From an uncultured Clostridia bacterium (GTDB taxonomy: Bacteria > Bacillota > Clostridia > TANB77 > CAG-508), in the NCBI GenBank assembly GCA_904419095.1, contig CAJFQT010000047.1, forward strand, positions 1-10,077: 10,077 nucleotides of DNA. The letters are read 5' to 3'. This document shows positions 6,630 through 10,077 of this stretch, in pieces. The notes beneath the pieces were generated by a model. That model did not search any database and was not told the DNA's origin. It worked only from the letters and a program-made list of their open reading frames with translations. Each line of letters opens with the position of its first letter. Within the stretch, counting starts at the first letter, position 1. Made by a program: the position numbers and the translations under genes.

Positions 6630-7379
6630 ATGAAGAAACAAACAGCTGGAAGAGACCAATTAGGTGAATTTGCACCTGAATTTGCTAGATTAAATGATGA
6701 TGTACTATTTGGAGAAGTATGGTCAAGAGAAGATAAATTATCTACAAAGTACAGATGTATGATAACTATTGCAGGTTTTATAGGAAAAGGAGGACTTGAT
6801 AGTTCTTTTAAATATCATATTATTAATGCTAAAAATAATGGAGTAACAAAAGAAGAAATGGCTGAAATAATTACACATTTAGCTTTTTATTGTGGATGGC
6901 CAAATGCGTGGGCTGCATTTAATATTGCAAAAGAAGTTTATGCAGAAGATGGTGAAACAACAGTTGAACATGGTGGAATGTTTGGTTTAGGAGAACCAAA
7001 TACAAATTTTGCACAATATTTTATAGGAAATTCATATTTAAAACCATTGACAGATCCTAATAAGACAAGCATATTTATAGCAAATGTAACATTTGAACCA
7101 GGATGTAGAAATAATTGGCATATACATAAAGCTACTAAAGGTGGTGGACAAATCTTAATATGTGTTGATGGAGAAGGTTGGTACCAAGAAGAAGGAAAAC
7201 CTGCTAAAAGTTTAAAACCAGGTGATGTTGTAACAATACTTGCAAATGTAAAACATTGGCATGGAGCAAAAAAAGGTTCTTGGTTTAGTCATTTGGCATT
7301 AGAAGTGCCAGGAGAAAATACATCAAATGAATGGTGTGAACAAGTTAAAGATGAAGAATATAATCAATTAGAAAAATAG
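6630..7379 (+). CDS. Carboxymuconolactone decarboxylase-cupin fusion protein
   Basis: This 249-residue cytoplasmic protein joins two domains. Residues about 10-110 are carboxymuconolactone decarboxylase/AhpD-like: LSTKYRCMITIAG (37-49) followed by the family signature THLAFYCGWPNAW (82-94), with C43, H83 and C88 as candidate active residues. The CxxC of true AhpD is absent. Residues about 125-230 are a cupin with metal ligands H164 and H166 (WHIH), Q174 in the usual Glu position, and H209 (PGDVV...KHWHG). Such fusions occur in clostridia beside MerR regulators and reductases. The reaction is unproven: peroxide or electrophile handling, or decarboxylation of a small acid, are plausible. The start follows an AAGGAGG site by 8 bases. 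It is the first gene under the MerR-type promoter, so it should be induced by the MerR effector. No clear terminator follows, and merR begins 169 bases downstream. Confidence 0.88.
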   Translation: MKKQTAGRDQLGEFAPEFARLNDDVLFGEVWSREDKLSTKYRCMITIAGFIGKGGLDSSFKYHIINAKNNGVTKEEMAEIITHLAFYCGWPNAWAAFNIAKEVYAEDGETTVEHGGMFGLGEPNTNFAQYFIGNSYLKPLTDPNKTSIFIANVTFEPGCRNNWHIHKATKGGGQILICVDGEGWYQEEGKPAKSLKPGDVVTILANVKHWHGAKKGSWFSHLALEVPGENTSNEWCEQVKDEEYNQLEK

Positions 7380-7548
7380 TCTTAATCGATTATATATTGA
7401 ATTTTAAGTATTTGATGAAGTAAAAATAAGAGGTTATTAGGTTGTACAGTAAAAAATTATAGAAATAATGGATGTTTATAAAGAAAAACTAAAGTATAAA
7501 TAAGTCACAAAAATTTAATAATATAATCTAATAATGGAGGAAGTAATA
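7380..7548 (+). promoter_or_regulatory. Gap before merR with a possible -10 box
   Basis: This 169-base gap has no hairpin terminator. A perfect TATAAT lies at 7522-7527, 21 bases before the merR start, but no good -35 is found at 16-18 bases upstream and no copy of the AdhR-like palindrome is present. merR may use a weak promoter here or be read through from the decarboxylase gene. Confidence 0.35.
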
Positions 7549-7932
7549 ATGAAAATTGCAGAAGTAAGTAAAAAATATAATTTAACAGAAGACACAATAA
7601 GATATTATGAAAAAATAGGTTTAATACCTAGAGTTCCAAGAACTAAATCAGGAATAAGAGAGTTTGATGATGAAAGTTGTAGATGGGTTGAATTTATAAA
7701 ATGTATGAGAAATTCTGGAATGACAATAGAGGTATTAACAGAGTATGTTAATTTATATAAGCAAGGCGAAGGAACTGCTGAAGCGAGAAAACAATTATTA
7801 ATAGAACAAAGAAAAAATTTAATAAAAAAACAAGAAGAAATTGCAAATACAATAAAAAGACTGGACTATAAAATTGAAATATATAATGAGATAGTTGAAG
7901 GAAAAAGAAAAGATTTTTTATATGAACCATAA
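7549..7932 (+). CDS. MerR-family transcriptional regulator, AdhR/NmlR-like
   Basis: I start at ATG 7549, 8 bases after GGAGG (7536-7540). The in-frame ATG at 7534 overlaps that site and is unlikely. The 127-residue protein opens with the MerR winged helix: MKIAEVSKKYNLTEDTIRYYEKIGL (residues 1-25 in two parts, IAEVSKKYNL and DTIRYYEKIG), then the wing ending at REFDDES. Residues 49-58 read FIKCMRNSGM, which places a cysteine at position 52. AdhR of B. subtilis uses Cys52 to sense aldehydes such as formaldehyde and methylglyoxal. Residues about 77-115 form the dimerising coiled coil, and there is no large effector domain or metal-binding Cys cluster. It should activate the 19-bp-spacer promoter at 6571 in response to a thiol-reactive compound. 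It lies 27 bases before the aldo/keto reductase gene, so those two are almost certainly cotranscribed. Confidence 0.92.
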   Translation: MKIAEVSKKYNLTEDTIRYYEKIGLIPRVPRTKSGIREFDDESCRWVEFIKCMRNSGMTIEVLTEYVNLYKQGEGTAEARKQLLIEQRKNLIKKQEEIANTIKRLDYKIEIYNEIVEGKRKDFLYEP

Positions 7933-7959
7933 AATAGTATAAAAATAGGAGTTGATATA

Positions 7960-9075
7960 ATGTCATATTTAGGAGAAAATATAAAAAAACTTGGATTTGG
8001 TTTAATGAGATTACCACAAAAAGAAGGAAAAATAGATATAGAACAAACAAAAATAATGGTTGACCATTTTTTAGAAGCAGGTTTTACATATTTTGATACA
8101 GCTTGGGCATATGCTGGAAGTGAAGATGCAATACGAGAAACTTTGGTGGAACGTTATCCAAGAGAAAAATTTCAACTTGCAACAAAAAATGCAGCTTGGA
8201 TAAACTGCAAAACAAGAGAAGAGGCAATAGCACAATTTGATACATCATTAAAACAAACAGGAGCTGGATATTTTGATTTTTATCTATTACATAATTTAGG
8301 AGAAAGTAGAACAAAAGCTTTTGATGATTTTGATATGTGGACTTGGATTCAAGAAAAGAAAAAGGAAGGAAAGATTAAGCACATTGGTTTTTCATTCCAT
8401 TCAACACCAGAAGAATTAGAAGAAATATTGAAAAATCATCCAGAAATGGAGTTTGTACAACTTCAAATAAATTATGCAGATTGGGAAAATCCTGCTATTA
8501 AATCAAAAGAATGCTATGAAGTTGCAAGAAGATATGGTAAGCCAGTAATAATAATGGAACCAGTAAAAGGAGGAATGCTTGCAAATCCACCAAAGCAAGT
8601 ACAAGAAGTGTTTAAGAAGGCAAATCAAAATATTTCTGTTGCATCTTGGGCAATAAAATTTGCAGCAAGCTTAGAAGGAGTAATTACTGTTTTATCTGGA
8701 ATGAGTAATATTGAGCAAATGGATGATAACATATCATATATGAAGGATTTTACAAAATTGTCAGATGAAGAAGAAAAAACAATAAAGAAAGCTCAAGAAG
8801 TGTTAAAAAGTATTCCATTGATACCTTGTACAACATGTAATTATTGTGCAAAAGTATGTCCAATGAAAATTGGAATATCTGGTTCATTTACAGCAATGAA
8901 TTATTTAACATTATATAATGATAAAGCAGCAGCTAAACATCAAGAAGAGTGGCTTGTTGGCGGACATGGACTAAAAAGTGCTAGTGAATGTATAAAATGT
9001 GGTCAATGTGAAAAGGTATGCCCTCAACATATTAAAATAAGAGAGGAACTTGAAAAAGTTAGTAAAGCATTATAA
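7960..9075 (+). CDS. Aldo/keto reductase with C-terminal two-[4Fe-4S] ferredoxin domain
   Basis: This 371-residue enzyme reduces a carbonyl compound and can exchange electrons through iron-sulfur clusters. Residues about 8-280 are the aldo/keto reductase barrel with the complete catalytic tetrad: D46 and Y51 (FDTAWAY), K76 (LATKN) and H111 (YLLHN). Residues about 285-371 carry two cluster motifs, C290-C293-C296-C300-P and C344-C347-C350-C354-P, so two [4Fe-4S] clusters are expected. The architecture matches the COG1453 type of predicted oxidoreductase common in anaerobes. An AGGAG site lies 8 bases before the ATG. The gene follows merR by 27 bases and ends the cluster before the long hairpin at 9114. 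With a Cys52 MerR regulator alongside, detoxification of reactive aldehydes or quinones is the best inference. The physiological substrate and whether NADPH or ferredoxin supplies electrons are unknown. Confidence 0.93.
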   Translation: MSYLGENIKKLGFGLMRLPQKEGKIDIEQTKIMVDHFLEAGFTYFDTAWAYAGSEDAIRETLVERYPREKFQLATKNAAWINCKTREEAIAQFDTSLKQTGAGYFDFYLLHNLGESRTKAFDDFDMWTWIQEKKKEGKIKHIGFSFHSTPEELEEILKNHPEMEFVQLQINYADWENPAIKSKECYEVARRYGKPVIIMEPVKGGMLANPPKQVQEVFKKANQNISVASWAIKFAASLEGVITVLSGMSNIEQMDDNISYMKDFTKLSDEEEKTIKKAQEVLKSIPLIPCTTCNYCAKVCPMKIGISGSFTAMNYLTLYNDKAAAKHQEEWLVGGHGLKSASECIKCGQCEKVCPQHIKIREELEKVSKAL

Positions 9076-9078
9076 TAA

Positions 9079-9244
9079 TTCAAGTTACAATTCAGACTAA
9101 AATTTGTTGAGTAGTTAGAAAGGATGATATATAAATATTTTTCGTCAAAGACCCATAGGTAGACCCCAGTTATGTTTTTGACAAAAATATTTATATATCA
9201 TCCTTTCTAACGGCTTATTTCTATGCTGTAACTATTTCAAGTTA
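9079..9244. mobile_element. Possible miniature element: long hairpin with flanking direct repeats
   Basis: A 9-bp direct repeat TTCAAGTTA occurs at 9079-9087 and 9236-9244. Just inside and overlapping it, AGTTACA (9083-9089) and TGTAACT (9227-9233) are inverted. The long hairpin at 9114-9211 is central. This layout resembles a non-autonomous (MITE-like) insertion with a target duplication, about 150 bases long and without a gene. The overlap of repeat and inverted arm, and having a single copy in view, keep this tentative. Confidence 0.4.
9114..9211. repeat. Near-perfect 35-bp-arm hairpin
   Basis: The left arm (9114-9149, starting GTTAGAAAGGATG) and right arm (9177-9211, ending CATCCTTTCTAAC) are perfectly complementary except for one extra C at about 9143. 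The 27-base loop is much richer in C and G than the surroundings and contains GACCC twice (from 9150 and 9163). It lies 38 bases after the aldo/keto reductase stop and could act as a transcription barrier, although no T-tract follows the right arm. Confidence 0.9.
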
Positions 9245-9291
9245 TGAATTGAAGATTATGATGAAAAAGTATAGATAAATGGCTGAATTTA

Positions 9292-9300
9292 TGGTATAAT
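9292..9300 (+). promoter_or_regulatory. Extended -10 promoter of the 162-residue gene
   Basis: TGG directly precedes a perfect TATAAT (9295-9300), an extended -10 element. A weak -35 (TAGATA, 9272-9277) sits 17 bases upstream. The start codon at 9344 is about 37 bases after the expected transcript start. Confidence 0.65.
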
Positions 9301-9343
9301 ATGCAAGTAAATGTTAATATTTTATCAATAAAGGAGAAGGCAT

Positions 9344-9832
9344 ATGGAATATATTTGGTTATTTAACAGAAAAAAAGAAGAAAAAAGAAAAGAAAGAGAT
9401 TTCCGGATATGGATACATCAGGAAGAGACAATAGTGACTTTAGATTTGTTTTCAAGTGATGTGTTGATAAAGCCATTCATGGCTGATGGAAGACAATCTG
9501 AATTTATGTTATTATATAAGCTACTTAGATATAAAAAATTTAGTGTTACACGAGAATGGTTTAAAAAATTTGTGAAGAATATTAAGCGGGCAAATTCTGC
9601 TATTTCTTCATTGGATTGCATCGAAGTAACAAATGACAATGGATTTTCTCTAATTTCTTTAAAAGAAAAGAAGAGAAACCAGGTGGCAGATATAATGACA
9701 GAGATTTTCTTCAGCAAAGAATTTCAAGAGCAAGTAAAAAAATGCTCAAATGAAGTGCTTGCAAGTAACCTACAACAGATGTATATTGATAAAACGATAA
9801 GAGATATGGATATGTATCTCTTGCTAAATTAA
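9344..9832 (+). CDS. Unrecognised 162-residue basic protein, possibly winged-helix
   Basis: The gene has a good AGGAGAAGG ribosome binding site just before its ATG, its own extended -10 promoter and its own terminator, so it is a monocistronic real gene. The protein is cytoplasmic by composition, with a very basic N-terminus (NRKKEEKRKERD, about residues 8-19). Residues about 50-107 read like a winged helix: LLYKLLRYKKFSVTREW, then NIKRANSAISSL and a hairpin ending NDNGFSLISL. This spacing recalls the response-regulator type DNA-binding domain (helix, recognition helix, GY-type wing), but the match is loose. The C-terminal part (about 110-162) is charged and helical. I do not recognise the family. 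Codon use is less AT-extreme than in the peptidase and reductase genes. DNA binding is an inference at low confidence. Confidence 0.75.
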   Translation: MEYIWLFNRKKEEKRKERDFRIWIHQEETIVTLDLFSSDVLIKPFMADGRQSEFMLLYKLLRYKKFSVTREWFKKFVKNIKRANSAISSLDCIEVTNDNGFSLISLKEKKRNQVADIMTEIFFSKEFQEQVKKCSNEVLASNLQQMYIDKTIRDMDMYLLLN

Positions 9833-9893
9833 TTAAAAGCCAAGGAGATTAAAATTATTTATAATATTTAATTTCCTTGGCTTTTAATTTTTG
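9832..9893 (+). terminator. Strong intrinsic terminator
   Basis: Perfect 15-bp arms (9832-9846 and 9874-9888, core AAAAGCCAAGGA and TCCTTGGCTTTT) overlap the stop codon of the preceding gene. The 27-base loop itself pairs further (ATTAAA at 9848-9853 with TTTAAT at 9867-9872), making one long stem. A T-run follows the right arm (to about 9891). Confidence 0.88.
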
Positions 9894-9920
9894 AAATTCA
9901 TTAATAATTGAAAAAACTAC

Positions 9921-9948
9921 TTGAAAAATAAAAAAAATATGGTATAAT
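9921..9948 (+). promoter_or_regulatory. Promoter of the T-box leader transcript
   Basis: TTGAAA (9921-9926) and a perfect TATAAT (9943-9948) are separated by 16 bases, and TGG before the -10 makes it an extended element. Transcription would begin near 9955. Confidence 0.75.
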
Positions 9949-9954
9949 AATAAA

Positions 9955-10077
9955 AATTAAAGAGAAAACAACAAAAATAAGGACAACATAAATAGAAGAT
10001 ATCTTAAAGAGAACCAAAGGTAGCTGAGAATTTGGAAAGTAAGAGCTATTTATTATCACCTTATTAGTTGCTAAGCT
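9955..10077 (+). ncRNA. T-box riboswitch leader, 5' part (Stem I), cut by the window edge
   Basis: T-box leaders bind an uncharged tRNA and let transcription of an aminoacyl-tRNA synthetase or amino-acid gene proceed. The Stem I hallmark AGAGA (10008-10012) is followed by a small hairpin, CCAAA (10014-10018) with TTTGG (10031-10035), whose loop contains the conserved-type GGTAGCTGAGAA. The base of Stem I can form from CAAC (9984-9987) with GTTG (10067-10070). On the 3' side the sequence ATTATCACC lies where the specifier loop is expected. ATC (10055-10057) followed by A would specify isoleucine, with ACC (threonine) as the alternative register. The antiterminator, the T-box sequence proper and the regulated gene are outside the window, so amino-acid assignment is tentative. 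Confidence 0.75.

Noticed and set aside
7384..7393. TAATCGATTA palindrome after the decarboxylase-cupin gene
   Set aside because: It is a short perfect palindrome without a T-tract and of a length expected by chance in AT-rich DNA, so it is neither a terminator nor a supported operator.
7748..8314. Minus-strand open frames across merR and the aldo/keto reductase
   Set aside because: They are antisense to genes with intact catalytic and DNA-binding motifs and look like compositional shadows.
9114..9211. CRISPR repeat, retron or tRNA-like gene at the long hairpin
   Set aside because: There is one hairpin only, no repeat-spacer array, no cas or reverse transcriptase gene nearby, and no cloverleaf or T-loop sequence.
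9418..9717. 99-residue minus-strand open frame inside the 162-residue gene
   Set aside because: The plus-strand gene has a promoter, ribosome binding site and terminator; the antisense frame has none.
1..10077. A multi-gene defence, toxin-antitoxin or phage system
   Set aside because: No nuclease, methylase, reverse transcriptase, integrase or toxin motif was seen in any gene. The unrecognised genes are single and unlinked.

Overview
The window is very AT-rich, with dense A/T third codon positions, strong AGGAGG-type ribosome binding sites, consensus sigma-A promoters (several with an extended TG-n -10), a T-box leader and a protein carrying clostridial hydrophobic W (ChW) repeats. Together these point to a low-GC Gram-positive bacterium of the class Clostridia, probably a gut commensal or uncultured relative. 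I see no plasmid, phage, CRISPR, rRNA or tRNA gene.

Layout. (1) 1-350: the start of a minus-strand gene with its promoter and a possible operator, then a strong intrinsic terminator whose upstream gene is missing apart from a possible acidic tail. (2) 557-4860: two plus-strand surface-related genes, a family 2 glycosyltransferase and a large secreted M14 zinc carboxypeptidase preceded by nine ChW repeats arranged as three copies of a [ChW-ChW-ChW-Ig-like] supermodule. (3) 5091-5837: a membrane-anchored protein of unknown function, followed by a terminator shared with a convergent, unrecognised 106-residue gene on the minus strand (5942-6262). (4) 6571-9075: a redox/electrophile-stress cluster comprising a carboxymuconolactone decarboxylase-cupin fusion, a MerR-family regulator and a ferredoxin-linked aldo/keto reductase. 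The first gene has a textbook MerR-type promoter (19-bp spacer holding an 18-bp near-palindrome), and the regulator has a cysteine at position 52 as in Bacillus AdhR. (5) 9076-9343: a nearly perfect 35-bp-arm hairpin flanked by a 9-bp direct repeat, probably a small mobile or structured element. (6) 9344-9888: an unrecognised 162-residue protein with its own extended -10 promoter and strong terminator. (7) 9921-10077: a promoter and the 5' part of a T-box leader, which must control an aminoacyl-tRNA synthetase or amino-acid gene beyond the window.

How the parts work together. The best supported unit is region 4. The MerR regulator probably senses a thiol-reactive aldehyde or quinone and switches on the decarboxylase-cupin gene, and perhaps itself and the aldo/keto reductase by readthrough, to reduce or remove the toxic compound. 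Region 2 serves the cell envelope: a sugar transferase for surface polysaccharide and a wall-associated peptidase. Most other genes are separate transcription units with their own promoters and terminators.
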